A stretch of DNA of 64,000 nucleotides from JAWKRB01 sp041389885 (GTDB lineage Bacteria > Myxococcota_A > Polyangia > Polyangiales > Ga0077539), in assembly GCA_041389885.1 (NCBI GenBank), contig JAWKRB010000038.1:5707-69706 (forward strand), written 5' to 3'. Below, piece by piece: positions 7,923 to 16,880 of this stretch. The notes beneath the pieces were generated by a model. The model ran no database searches. It saw only the letters and a program-made list of their open reading frames with translations, and had not been told where the DNA came from. Positions within the stretch are counted from its first letter, which is position 1; each line of letters starts with the position of its first letter. The translations under genes were made by a program, and so were the position numbers.

Positions 7923-9659
7923 TCACCGGGCCGCGCGTCGCCGGCGGCGCACGAGGAGCCCCAGCGCGACGGCCCAGCCGGACGCGCCGAACGCGCGGGG
8001 AGCGCCGGCGCGGCAGCCGCATCCCGCGCCGACGACGCCTTCACCCGAGGCGTCGAGGTCCGTCGCGGTGACCACGTCTTGCGCCGCAGCGGCATCGGTC
8101 GCCTGGCCGACCTCGGGGAGGGTGCCGGCGTCGTCGGGGGGCGCGCCGCCGTCTGGGGCCTCTGGCGGGAGGTCGTCGTCCATGGGGGCGCCGCCGGCGT
8201 CGTCGCCGGCGTCGAGGGCGCCGCAGAACGCGCGTCCGTCGGGGTACTGCAGGCAGGTGGTGCCGGCCGGGCACCGGGTGACCGACTCGAAGGACCCTGT
8301 CGGGTCGCAGCGCACGACGACTCCGCCAGGGGCGCAGACGACCCCGGTGCGCAGGCTCCCGTCGGCGTTGACGCACGCGCGCTGCGCGCAGTGGGGGGCG
8401 CCGCCGAGCGTCGAGCAGATGCCGTTGTCGCCGCAGCGCGTGGCCTGGATCACGTTGCCGTTGAAGCACCGGGCGACGACGGACTCACCGAGGCAGACGG
8501 CGCGGTCGTCGGCGGGCGCCCCGGCGGCGGGCACGGGGCAGACCGCCTGGGGCTGTGCGCAGCGGGCGGCGCCGGACTCCACGCTGCACACCTGGCCGGC
8601 GGGGCAGGGCACCTCGCGGCCGGCGCCGCTGGCGTCGCACTCCAGCAGCCTCCCCGGGGTGATCGAGCACGCGGTGTGGGCCTCGGGGATCATCTCGGGC
8701 CCGGACACGCAGAGCGAGAGCGTGCAGCGCGCGGCGGTGGGCGCGACGCCGGCGACGGAGCAGTACGACCCGAAGGCCCCGCAGTCGCCGACGGCGGTGA
8801 TGAGCCCGTTTCGACACTCGGCGCGGCGGCCGCGGTCGAGGCAGATGAAGGCCGTGCCGGTCGGGGGGCACTCCCGGGAGACGCAGCGCGGCTCGGGCGT
8901 CGCGGCGCAGGTCGCGCCGAGCGCCGCGCACTCGGTGGCCGCGCAGTCGGCGCCGAGGAGGCGGGCGCCGTCGCAGCGCGCCGTGCAGCCGCCGCCGTTG
9001 ACCTCGCCCGAGGTGAAGAAGGGCGTGCGGCGGTTGGCGCCGTCGACGCTCAGCTCCATGTGGATGTGGTCCACGTGGGGGATCGGTCCGGTGTAGGGGC
9101 GCACCTTGGTGCCGGGCGCGCGGCTGCCGTTCCACGCCGTGCGGTCCCACACCACGAGCTGCACGCCGATGCGCTGGGCGTTCGCGACGAGCCAGTTGGC
9201 GACGGCGTCGCCCGCGGTGTTGTCCGCGTCGCCGGAGATCGTCGGGATCATCAGGTCGATGGCCCGCCCGATGCTGTGCACGCTGAGGTACGCCGTGTTG
9301 CCCGTGTTCTGTCGGCAGCAGTCGAAGCCGCCGGCGGATCGAATCTGCGGGAAGCGCCGTCGGAGGTACGTCGCGAAGGCGAGGGTGCCGGGGAGCCCGC
9401 GGCTGCAGGAGGGGTGCGTGCACGAGCACGCGAACGCGTTGGTGCTGGTGCAGCGCCCGCCGTCGGCGATGCGCGGCGAGCCGGTGTAGGGCACGTACTG
9501 ACGGTCGCCGGCCGCGAGGGTCGACGCGGGGAGCACCCAGGGGCCCGCCACCCGCACGCCGGAGGCGACCTGGTCTGCGCCGTCGAGTCCGGTCGCGCAC
9601 CCGAGCAGGACCAGCGCGGCGACGACCGAAGGGATCCGCATCGACGGTGATTGTGCCAT
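7923..9659 (-). CDS. MYXO-CTERM secreted peptidase, M15/LAS-like
   Basis: About 578 residues from ATG 9657-9659 (GGAG just upstream; ATG 9639-9641 is the alternative). The signal MRIPSVVAALVLLGC ends in a lipobox. Residues 90-205 resemble the LAS family of zinc peptidases (VanY/M15, extensin-like): SVHSIGRAIDLMI with H128 and D135 fitting HxxGxAxD, and PHVDHIHMEL with H198 and H200 as the second metal motif. The middle is Cys-rich with repeats of the kind CxxGxxCxxxxGxxxC. The C-terminus, GAGCGCRAG, a hydrophobic helix and RRRRRAAR, is a textbook MYXO-CTERM sorting tail. Expected role: cell-wall or protein peptidase delivered to the surface and processed at the tail. It lies 85 bases upstream of the lectin lipoprotein on the same strand. 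Confidence 0.85.
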   Translation of the reverse strand: MAQSPSMRIPSVVAALVLLGCATGLDGADQVASGVRVAGPWVLPASTLAAGDRQYVPYTGSPRIADGGRCTSTNAFACSCTHPSCSRGLPGTLAFATYLRRRFPQIRSAGGFDCCRQNTGNTAYLSVHSIGRAIDLMIPTISGDADNTAGDAVANWLVANAQRIGVQLVVWDRTAWNGSRAPGTKVRPYTGPIPHVDHIHMELSVDGANRRTPFFTSGEVNGGGCTARCDGARLLGADCAATECAALGATCAATPEPRCVSRECPPTGTAFICLDRGRRAECRNGLITAVGDCGAFGSYCSVAGVAPTAARCTLSLCVSGPEMIPEAHTACSITPGRLLECDASGAGREVPCPAGQVCSVESGAARCAQPQAVCPVPAAGAPADDRAVCLGESVVARCFNGNVIQATRCGDNGICSTLGGAPHCAQRACVNADGSLRTGVVCAPGGVVVRCDPTGSFESVTRCPAGTTCLQYPDGRAFCGALDAGDDAGGAPMDDDLPPEAPDGGAPPDDAGTLPEVGQATDAAAAQDVVTATDLDASGEGVVGAGCGCRAGAPRAFGASGWAVALGLLVRRRRRAAR

Positions 9660-9903
9660 CGACTCCGAGGGTCGCGCCACGGCCGAGGGCTGCGCGCGAG
9701 GCGCGGCTCGAGGTGCGTCGCGGCCCCCGAAGCGCGTCGCGCTAGGGTCAGCGCGGGCGGGGCGTGGTCGTGATCGCTCCGCTGACCCGAGCCAGGCGGA
9801 GCTCGGCGACCCGGGCGTCTCGCCGCGTCGCGCGAAGGTCGCGGCCTGTAGCGAAGGTCCCCACTGGGGCGAATTCGGGCTGCGGCTCATCCCCGCCAGC
9901 CGC

Positions 9904-10804
9904 TCACTGCGTGCAGGAGAGCACCTCCGCGCTCATCCAGGCGGGCGACGCGTCGCCGCCCCAGTCGCGCCCGTCGATGCGGAAGCGCACCGAGTACCAG
10001 GTCCCCTCCGCGCGGGACACGCTCATCGACGCGCCCTGGTTGAGCGTGCGCAGGACGGTCCCGTTGGGCGCGGCCCGCACGTTGGCCACGTCGACGCGCA
10101 CCCGGCACCACCGCGGCGGGGCTCAGGTCGTGGCGACGGCGGCGTAGCGCAGGCGCGCGGGGTTGTACACCTTGTCGAAGTTCTGCGGCGCGGCGCAGCG
10201 CGCGAAGGGGCGCGCGGGAGCCGAGCTCGAAGTGCAGGTGCGGCCCGTCGCTGAGACCGCTGTGCCCCATCGTCCCGAGGGTCTGGCCGGCCACGACCGT
10301 CGCGTCGACCGCGACCGCGAGTCGCTGTAGGTGCGCGTAGCGCGTGAACACCCCGCTCCCGTGGTCGATCACCACGTGGTTGCCCCAGCCGTTGCCGCAG
10401 GTGATGTCACGCCGCACGTCGTTGTCCGGACAGCTCGAGAGCGCGTACACCACGCGCCCGGCCGCCGCCGCGCGGATCACGTCGCCGCGACGGCCCCCGA
10501 GGTCGGCGCCCTCGTGCCCTTCGTTGTAACTTCGCCCCGCGCCGAAGTTGTTGGCCATCACGTTGGCCGTCGTCGGCCAGGTCCACGCGATGCTTGCGGT
10601 GGCCGACGGCACCGTGGCGCGGTCGAGGGTCTGAAAGGGCAGCGCCGACACCGTGGAGGCCGTGCGATCCGGGACGCGGCCGCCGCAGGTGACCCACTCC
10701 ACCGCGGTCTCGTCGAAGTCCTCGTCCTCGGGCTCCATCCCGAGGCACGACACCGTCGCCATGCAGGTCCAGATCGCCAGAACGCTTCGCCTCGAACGAG
10801 TCAT
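9904..10804 (-). pseudogene. M23 metallopeptidase with SH3b tail, broken by frameshift and stop
   Basis: From ATG 10802-10804 the frame gives a lipoprotein-like signal (LAIWTCMATVSCLG) and an M23 (LytM) domain: GRSYNEGHEGADLGG, GWGNHVVIDHGSGVFTRYAH, GHSGLSDGPHLHFELGS. These contain the HxxxD and HxH zinc ligands. Immediately after HLHFEL the protein-like signal moves by one base (near 10205-10230), continuing ARPFARCAAPQNFDKVYNPA in the next frame to a TGA at 10123-10125. The same frame then carries an SH3b-like domain, VRVDVANVRAAPNGTVLRTL to AEVLSCTQ, ending at 9904. The original protein was probably one peptidoglycan hydrolase of about 300 residues. Two lesions suggest real decay, though an indel error plus a genuine stop cannot be excluded. 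Confidence 0.75.
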
Positions 10805-11029
10805 GGCGAGCGCCTGAGCAATCCCGATGCCGCGGCCCGGGGAGCCCAAGATTGCTGAGAGATCAACACCTTCGGAGACCGCCGAGGCTTCACCTCGCGC
10901 TGGGGGCGGAGTGACCGGTCACTCTCCTGGGGGGAGCTTGTCGCACCAGGGGGCGCAGACGCGCTCGCGTTCGGGATGGGCGCGCGCTTCGCGGGCGGCG
11001 CCGCGGCGCGGGTTCGCGGGTCCGAGGCG

Positions 11030-12559
11030 CTACGGCGCCCACGCGTTGCGCGACACCAGCAGCATGACCTGGAGGCGGATGGTGTTGCCGTAGTACCGCG
11101 CGCTCGTGAACGGCGCGTCGACCATGTGAGCCCAGAGCGCGTCGAGCCAGCGCTGATTCGCGGCGTCGACCGCCGCGGCGGCCGCGAAGGGGGCGACGAA
11201 GGCCATCTCCGTGCTCGCGCGGATCGGCCCGCCGTCGAGGCGGTAGCCCGTCGCCACGCGCGCGGGCAGGTCGCGGGTGGCGCGGCGGACCCACGCGTTC
11301 ATCCGCCGCGCGGCCTCGCGCGCGCGAGGCTCGCCGTGGAGGAGGTGATCGGCGGCGACGCGCCAGGGCGTTCGGCACGCGTTCCAATAGAAATGACCGT
11401 CGTGGGATGACTCGAGCCAGCCGCCCGGGGCGGGGCGCGGCGCGGCGTTGTTCATGCCGACGGCGAAGTCGGGGAGGAGGCCCGTGCGACCGCCTGCGCC
11501 GTCGGAGGTGAAGTCCTGCTGGAGGGTTGATACGACCTCGTACGACCGCGCCAGCACCGCGTCCCACCGCGCGTCGCCGGAGGCCGCGCGAAACGACCGC
11601 AGGTGATCGAACATGAAGTCCGAGAGGCGCGTCCCGTCACGCCACCGCGCCTCGGTCGCCCAGTCGCCGACGAGGAGGGTGCGGGCCGTGGGGTGCACCT
11701 CGCGCCGCGCGATGGCCGCCATGCTCCGCCGCGCGAGGGCGCCGTAGTCGACCGCGCCGCCGTTGCCCCACTGTCGCTCCGCCAGGAGGAGCGCGTAGGC
11801 GATGTCGAGGTCGCCGTCGGTGGCGGCGTCGGCGCCCTGGACATTGCGGCAATCTGCGCCCTGCGCCCACGCCATCAGCGCCGGGTCGATCGCGCTCGGG
11901 TGGTCCTGGTAGTAGCGGACCATGCCGTCGAAGATCCGGCGCGCGTCGGGGTCGTGACCCGCCATGTGAACCACGATCACCATGCCCCACCCGTGGGCCT
12001 CGGAGACCGTCGCCCCGGCGGTGTCACCCGCGGTGTCGACGAGGTATCGCCCTGCGCCGCAGCGCTGTCGGAGGTACGCCGCCTTCCAGCGGTCGTAGAG
12101 GGCCGCGACGGCGGCGTCCTGCGCGGCGGGCGGCGACGAGGGGGTGATCGTCCCGGCGGCGTAGGTGTGCAGGTGCGCGCCGAAGGGCCGCGCGAGACCC
12201 GGCGCCCGTGGCGCGTCTCTCGCCGCGTCGCGCGGAACGTCCCCGAGCGCGTCGCGGGCGACGTCGCCGGTCGCATCGCCCGCGTCCTCGGACGCGGCGC
12301 GATCGAGCGTGACGTCCACGACGTCGAGAGCACCCGACGCGTCCGTCCGGTCGATCACGGCGTCCAGCGGCGCGCGCGCGTCGACCTCCCGCGCCCCTCC
12401 CCCGGAGTCGTCGGCGTCGACGGGCGCGGTCGCGTCATCGGCGCCGAGCACGTCGTCGGCCTCGGCCTCCGCCGGGGCAGCGTCCTCGGGCGCGGCAGGG
12501 TCGACGCAACCTGCCGCGAGGGCGCCCGACAGCACGAGCGACGAAGTCCATGCGCGCAT
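11030..12559 (-). CDS. Glycoside hydrolase family 8 lipoprotein
   Basis: A 509-residue protein beginning MRAWTSSLVLSGALAAGC, with the lipobox Cys at residue 18. An Asp/Ala-rich linker to about residue 120 follows. The catalytic region has the two GH8 landmarks: TVSEAHGWGMVIVVHMAG with E187 as predicted proton donor, and the signature ATDGDLDIAYALLLAERQWG around D248. Downstream aromatic-rich segments (SHDGHFYWNACRTPW, STEMAFVAPF) fit the (alpha/alpha)6 barrel. GH8 enzymes cleave beta-1,4 glycans such as cellulose, chitosan or xylan by inversion; the substrate here is not determinable. It is divergent from the beta-helix lipoprotein with only 71 bases between starts, which suggests shared control of polysaccharide breakdown. 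Confidence 0.9.
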   Translation of the reverse strand: MRAWTSSLVLSGALAAGCVDPAAPEDAAPAEAEADDVLGADDATAPVDADDSGGGAREVDARAPLDAVIDRTDASGALDVVDVTLDRAASEDAGDATGDVARDALGDVPRDAARDAPRAPGLARPFGAHLHTYAAGTITPSSPPAAQDAAVAALYDRWKAAYLRQRCGAGRYLVDTAGDTAGATVSEAHGWGMVIVVHMAGHDPDARRIFDGMVRYYQDHPSAIDPALMAWAQGADCRNVQGADAATDGDLDIAYALLLAERQWGNGGAVDYGALARRSMAAIARREVHPTARTLLVGDWATEARWRDGTRLSDFMFDHLRSFRAASGDARWDAVLARSYEVVSTLQQDFTSDGAGGRTGLLPDFAVGMNNAAPRPAPGGWLESSHDGHFYWNACRTPWRVAADHLLHGEPRAREAARRMNAWVRRATRDLPARVATGYRLDGGPIRASTEMAFVAPFAAAAAVDAANQRWLDALWAHMVDAPFTSARYYGNTIRLQVMLLVSRNAWAP

Positions 12560-12630
12560 GGCGGCGGTCCCAGCACGGCACGTGCCTGCCCGCCCGAGCG
12601 GCGCGCACGGGACTTGCGTGGCCCCCGACC
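12560..12630. promoter_or_regulatory. Divergent intergenic region of GH8 and beta-helix genes
   Basis: This 71-base gap must hold both promoters. It contains a perfect 10-bp palindrome GGCACGTGCC at 12577-12586, 18 bases upstream of the GH8 start. Palindromes of this length are frequent by chance at this GC content (roughly 150 expected in the window), so it is only a candidate operator. No clear -10 element was seen. Confidence 0.3.
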
Positions 12631-14499
12631 ATGCCCATGGTCTTCAAGCTGCCTCGCTACGCTCCCCTCGCGCTCGCCGCGGCGCTCGGCGGATGCATCG
12701 AGGCGGACCTCGAGCGGTCCGACGACCCCGCCGACGCGCAGGTCGAAGACGCAGCGGGGGAGGTCAGCGACGTGACCACGGGAGGCCTGGACGGTCACAC
12801 GGCTGAACTCGACGCCGGCGTGGCGGTCGACGCGCCCGCGGGAGGTGCCGATGTCCCTCCGCGCAGCGACACGCCCCGACGCGATGAGGTCACCCTCGAC
12901 GTCCCCGTCGACGCCGAGGGCCTCGACGCGCGCGACGGCGCCGCGCTCGATGGGTTCACGCGCGACCTCGGGGCCGACGACGCCGCACGCGCCGACGCGG
13001 CGCGCGACGCGGGGGCGCCCGCCGACGTCGAGCAGCCGCGGCCCGACGGGGGCTGGGTCCAGGTAGGGCGTGAGGGCCAGCTCCTCTACCTCCCCGACCG
13101 ACGCGGCGACGTCGTGCCCGACTTCTCGCGCGCGGGCTATCGCGGCGGCGGGGTCAGGCTCCCGACGGTCGCGACGCGGGTGACCCTCTCACCGGTGTCG
13201 GGCGACGCGACGGCGGCGATCCAGCGCGCGATCGACGCCGTGAGCGCGATGCCCGTGAACGGCAACGGTCACCGCGGCGCGGTGCTCCTCCGCGCGGGCA
13301 CCTGGCGCATCGGGACGAGCCTCTCGATCCGCGCGAGCGGCGTGGTGCTGCGCGGCGAGGGCGCCTCGACGGTGCTCCTGGGCACGGGCCGCGGGCAGCG
13401 AACCCTCGTCGTGGTGGCGGGCCGGGGCTCGCCGATGGAGCTGCCCGGCACGCGCCATTCGGTCGCCGACGCGTACGTCCCCGTCGGGGCCCGCACGCTG
13501 CGCCTGCGCGACGGGACCGCGGGGCTCTCGGTGGGCGCCGAGGTGATCGTGCACCGACCCAGCACGGCGGCGTGGATTCACGACCTCGGGATGGACGCGA
13601 TCCCGCCGCGGTCCGACGGTCGCGCGATCACCCAGTGGGCCCCCGGCACCAAGGACCTCCGCTACCAGCGCGTGGTGACGGCCCTCACGGCCAACACGGT
13701 CACCCTCGACGCGCCGGTGATGAACGCGCTCCAGCGGGAGTACGGAGGCGGCAGCGTGTATGCCTACCGACACACCGGGCGCATCCGCGAGGTCGGCGTG
13801 GAGTCGCTCGCGGGCGACTCGGAGTACCGCTCGGCCACCGACGAAGACCACGCGTGGACCTTCATCTCGATGACGAACGTCGAGAACGCGTGGGTGCGCG
13901 GCGTGAGCGGTCGCCACTTCGGCTACGCCCTGGTGAGCGCCGAGGACGGCGCGAAGCACCTCACCGTGCAGGACTGTCGACACACCAGCGCCGTCTCGGA
14001 GATCGTCGGCGGGCGCCGCTACGCCTTCAACGTCGACGGCGGGCAGTACGTGCTCTTTCTGCGCGACACGGTGCGCGACGGGCGGCACGACTTCGTGACG
14101 CACCAGACCGAGGCGGGGCCCAACGTCTTTCTCGACTGCAGCTCCGAGCGCTCGTACTCCGAGGCCGGCCCCCACGAGCGCTGGGCGACCGGCACGCTCT
14201 ACGACAACGTCCGCACCGCGGGCTCCGACGCCTCGCTCGCGGTCTACGACCGGAGCAATTACGGCAGCGGGCACGGCTGGTCGGGCGCGGCGCAGGTCTT
14301 CTGGAACAGCGGCTCCGACCTCATCCGCTGCGACAGCCCGCCCACGGCGATCAACTGGGCCATCGGCTGCTCGGCGCCGCGACGGCAGGGCCGCTGCGCG
14401 TGGGAGTCCTTCGGGTCCCGCGTCGCGCCCGCGAGCCTCTATCGCGCGCAGCTCGCCCAGCGCCTCGGGCCCGACGCCTTGCGCGCCGTCGCGCCATGA
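12631..14499 (+). CDS. Beta-helix (pectate-lyase-like) lipoprotein
   Basis: About 622 residues from ATG 12631 (ATG 12637 is an alternative). The signal MPMVFKLPRYAPLALAAALG is followed by GC, giving a lipobox Cys at residue 22. A 110-residue Asp/Ala/Val-rich linker follows. The globular part starts AIQRAIDAVSAMPVNGNG, with GAVLLRAGTWRIGTSLSIRA and VVLRGEGASTVLLG, the classic entry to a right-handed parallel beta-helix of the pectate-lyase-3/GH28-like type. Later strands (VENAWVRGVSGRHFGYALVS, FLDCSSERSYSEAGPHERW) continue the helix. It should act on or bind an acidic or uronic polysaccharide outside the cell; lyase versus hydrolase activity cannot be told apart by eye. It ends with TGA at 14497-14499, after which RTX-like sequence continues in the same frame. 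Confidence 0.8.
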   Translation: MPMVFKLPRYAPLALAAALGGCIEADLERSDDPADAQVEDAAGEVSDVTTGGLDGHTAELDAGVAVDAPAGGADVPPRSDTPRRDEVTLDVPVDAEGLDARDGAALDGFTRDLGADDAARADAARDAGAPADVEQPRPDGGWVQVGREGQLLYLPDRRGDVVPDFSRAGYRGGGVRLPTVATRVTLSPVSGDATAAIQRAIDAVSAMPVNGNGHRGAVLLRAGTWRIGTSLSIRASGVVLRGEGASTVLLGTGRGQRTLVVVAGRGSPMELPGTRHSVADAYVPVGARTLRLRDGTAGLSVGAEVIVHRPSTAAWIHDLGMDAIPPRSDGRAITQWAPGTKDLRYQRVVTALTANTVTLDAPVMNALQREYGGGSVYAYRHTGRIREVGVESLAGDSEYRSATDEDHAWTFISMTNVENAWVRGVSGRHFGYALVSAEDGAKHLTVQDCRHTSAVSEIVGGRRYAFNVDGGQYVLFLRDTVRDGRHDFVTHQTEAGPNVFLDCSSERSYSEAGPHERWATGTLYDNVRTAGSDASLAVYDRSNYGSGHGWSGAAQVFWNSGSDLIRCDSPPTAINWAIGCSAPRRQGRCAWESFGSRVAPASLYRAQLAQRLGPDALRAVAP

Positions 14500-14526
14500 G
14501 GTCCCCGAGGCTCCGAGGACGACGAG

Positions 14527-14823
14527 GTGATCGGCGGCGGCGGCAACGACACCATCCTCGGCGGCTTCGGCAACGATCGCTTTATCGGCGGCGACGGCGA
14601 CGACCTGATGATGGACGCCGACGGCAGCGACCGCTACGTGATCGGCGGGCTCGGCTACGGCACCATCGACGACAGCGCGGGCTTCGACACCGCGCGCTGC
14701 CGCGGCGGCGTGCGCGCGATCAGCAACACCCTCGTCGGCGGCGCGCGGGTCCTGCGGCTCTCCACGGGGGGAACGGTCACGATCCTCGGCGATCGCGTCG
14801 AGCGGATCCTGGGCTGTGACTGA
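14527..14823 (+). pseudogene. RTX-type calcium-binding repeat fragment, in frame after a stop
   Basis: Immediately after the TGA of the beta-helix gene the same frame continues to 14823. It encodes IGGGGNDTILGGFGNDRFIG and GGDGDDLMMDADGSDRYVIG, three or so nonapeptide repeats GGxGxDxUx that bind Ca2+ in RTX proteins. A capping region (RAISNTLVGGARVLRL, GDRVERILGCD) follows. A GTG at 14527 could start it, but there is no ribosome-binding site and no export signal. RTX blocks normally sit at the C-terminus of type-I-secreted enzymes, so this is either the lost tail of the preceding lyase-like protein or a relic of a third gene. The frame coincidence favours the former. Confidence 0.6.
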
Positions 14824-15425
14824 GCCCGTCGGACCGGGCGCGAGGGCGCGGCGACCGGGCGCGCGACGTGGGGCGCTTCATCCGCATGGCCTGCGACCGT
14901 GGGATGTACGTCATCGCCAAGCCCGGGCCGCTGATCACCGGCGAGTGGTACAACGGCTTCGGCTACTTCGGCGCCGTGCCCGCGTGGTGGAAGGCCGCCG
15001 ACCCCTCGTCGCTCGTTCGCAATGCGCGCGGCGAGACCTGGTCCTACGGCAACGGCGCCGCGGGCCATCAGCCCTCGTACTCGACCCGGCCTTCCTCGCG
15101 GCGACGCGGGGCTGGTACGCCCGGGTGGCGCAAGAGCTCCGCCCCTTTCTCGGGGGCTGCCTCGTCGGCGTGCAGATCGACAACGAGACCAACCTCTGCT
15201 GGGGCAACCGCTACGGCGACGTCGACGACAGCCCCTCGGTCCGGTCGCGCGACCTCGCGCCGCTCGGGCTGACCCCGGCGTCGTCGCGCCGCGTGGTCGA
15301 CGCGCCGCGCCCCGCGATCCCCGAGACACGAACGACCGGCGCGGCCCTCCTCGCCGACGGCCTCGCGGTGAACGTACCCGCCGCCTCGACCGCCCTGCTG
15401 GTGCTCGCCCCCAGGCGCCGGGGAT
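14824..15425 (+). pseudogene. Decayed GH35-type beta-galactosidase
   Basis: Two frames carry pieces of one enzyme. Frame A (from about 14835) reads RDVGRFIRMACDRGMYVIAK, then PGPLITGEWYNGFGYFGAVP, the beta-strand 4 region of family 35 glycosidases. Near 15072 the signal jumps to another frame: LVLDPAFLAATRGWYARVAQ, then FLGGCLVGVQIDNETNLCWG, containing the QxxNE motif whose Glu is the acid/base. After LAPLGLTP (about 15275) most of the enzyme is missing, and the frame resumes with a C-terminal beta-strand segment, ADGLAVNVPAASTALLVLAP. The first 70 or so residues are absent too. With truncation at both ends, one frameshift and one large internal deletion, this is a pseudogene. Confidence 0.7.
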
Positions 15426-15491
15426 CCTACGAAGGCCCCGCGGGTTCCAGGTGCCGTGTGGGTCGTTGGGGGCTCGCCGTGGGAGGCAACT

Positions 15492-16019
15492 CTACGCTTC
15501 GCGCTCCGCGCCCACGGCGTGGACGCGCACGGAGAGCTCGTCTCCGACCGCGGCGCGCAGCGCGTCGACGGCGCCCGAGTCGTCACCCCGAACGTGACCG
15601 AGGCACAGCACGGCCTCGCCCCACCCCATCATGGCCATGGCGCGCAGCGGGGGCAACGCCGCGGGGCCCAGTCGCGACACGGCCATGAAGACGTGGTCGT
15701 GGTCGAACTCGTCCTGAGGCCGCTGCAGCGCGCTCACCAGGCCCTCGACCGCCCGGGAGTCGCCGCTCTCGCCGAGGGCCCACAGCGCTGCGTGACGGAT
15801 GCGCACCTCGGGCCGTCGCGAGAGCGCGAGGACGGACCTCAACCGCGACCGCGCCCAGTCCCTCACGACCTCGCGGTCCACGGCCTCGACCGCGGGCCGA
15901 GGACCCTCGAAGGTGCGGAGCCGCGCGACGGCGCGGGCGCGGGTGCGGGCCGCGGTGGCGTCTTCAAGGGCGCACAGGAACGTCGGCGCCGTGAGGATCT
16001 TCGTGGAGGCCATGGTCAT
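15492..16019 (-). CDS. HEAT-repeat protein
   Basis: About 175 residues from ATG 16017-16019. A GTG at 16034 and an ATG at 16013 are in the same frame. The sequence is alpha-helical with at least two clear HEAT/PBS-lyase-like repeats: RPEVRIRHAALWALGESGDS followed by AVEGLVSALQ, and LGPAALPPLRAMAMMGWGEA followed by VDALRAAVGD. These repeats form scaffolds for protein binding. There is no signal peptide, so it is probably cytoplasmic. The gene stands alone between the GH35 remnant and a zinc-ribbon membrane gene 80 bases upstream on the same strand. The binding partner is unknown. Confidence 0.75.
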   Translation of the reverse strand: MTMASTKILTAPTFLCALEDATAARTRARAVARLRTFEGPRPAVEAVDREVVRDWARSRLRSVLALSRRPEVRIRHAALWALGESGDSRAVEGLVSALQRPQDEFDHDHVFMAVSRLGPAALPPLRAMAMMGWGEAVLCLGHVRGDDSGAVDALRAAVGDELSVRVHAVGAEREA

Positions 16020-16099
16020 TCCCGCGGTGAGCACTACCCCCAGAGGGCGGGGCCTTCAACGGGAGCGCCCCCGGGCCCCCGGCCCGGGCGGCGCGGACG

Positions 16100-16816
16100 C
16101 TACGCGACCTCCGGGTGCATCATGCGCTGGTACAGCCGTCGGGCGAGGATCCACCAGGCGACGACGCCCGCGACGGCGAGCCCCACCCCAAACACGCGGT
16201 TGCTCCGCTCGGCGCCGACCTGGCCGCCGGGGGGAAAGAGCACCATCGCGACGCCGAGCGCAGACAGCGCCGCGGCGAGCACGAACGACCAGACGAACCC
16301 GTCGACGCTGAGGATCTGAAACTGCTCGCGGCAGTGCCCACATTGATGAGTGTAGAGCGTGCCAAAGTGCTGACGGTAGGTGCCCCGTCGCATCATGCGC
16401 ACGCACGGAGCGGCCGCGCCGCACGCACAGCGTCGCCTCGGTGGCCCAGAGGGCTCCCAGGGGTCTCGCGGGTGCGAGGCGGGGCCGACCTCGGGCGGCG
16501 GCGCGGGACCGAGCCCATCGACGACGGGGTTCTCGATCCACGCCTGCTCCTTGCGGCGCGCGCTCACCAGAAAATAGATCCCCGGAAAGATCGCCGGGAG
16601 CAGCAGCCAGCCGAAGATCCGCTCGATCACGATCTCGGACCGTGGGAACAGCACCACGACGGCTCGACACGACTGACAACGGAGTTCGAGGACGCTGTCT
16701 CGACGGGCGATGATCCCGAGGACGCTCCGGTGCCACTGCCGATCCACGACCAGCGAGGCGTGATGGCAGCGATGGCAGCGGCGAATCGGCAAGCGGCGTT
16801 CGGGGCTCTGCTTCAT
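16100..16816 (-). CDS. Zinc-ribbon membrane protein with duplicated ribbon
   Basis: About 238 residues from ATG 16814-16816; a longer start at 16861 adds 15 unconvincing residues. The N-terminus has CHRCHH and, about 30 residues later, CQSC, a four-Cys zinc ribbon. A hydrophobic segment IFGWLLLPAIFPGIYFLVSA follows. A Pro-rich loop leads to a second Cys cluster (CACGAAAPC, then CGHC), and two more membrane helices (SFVLAAALSALGVAMVLF, VGLAVAGVVAWWILA) end the protein. Zinc-ribbon plus helix proteins of this kind often handle membrane protein quality control or assembly, but no family name is assigned. A related layout occurs at 5448-5810 and 42201-43004. Confidence 0.8.
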   Translation of the reverse strand: MKQSPERRLPIRRCHRCHHASLVVDRQWHRSVLGIIARRDSVLELRCQSCRAVVVLFPRSEIVIERIFGWLLLPAIFPGIYFLVSARRKEQAWIENPVVDGLGPAPPPEVGPASHPRDPWEPSGPPRRRCACGAAAPCVRMMRRGTYRQHFGTLYTHQCGHCREQFQILSVDGFVWSFVLAAALSALGVAMVLFPPGGQVGAERSNRVFGVGLAVAGVVAWWILARRLYQRMMHPEVA

Positions 16817-16880
16817 GTTCGACGACCCTGTCCGCGGCGACCCGCCGATCGCAGGGTACACCCGCCGCGCGCGGTGCGTC

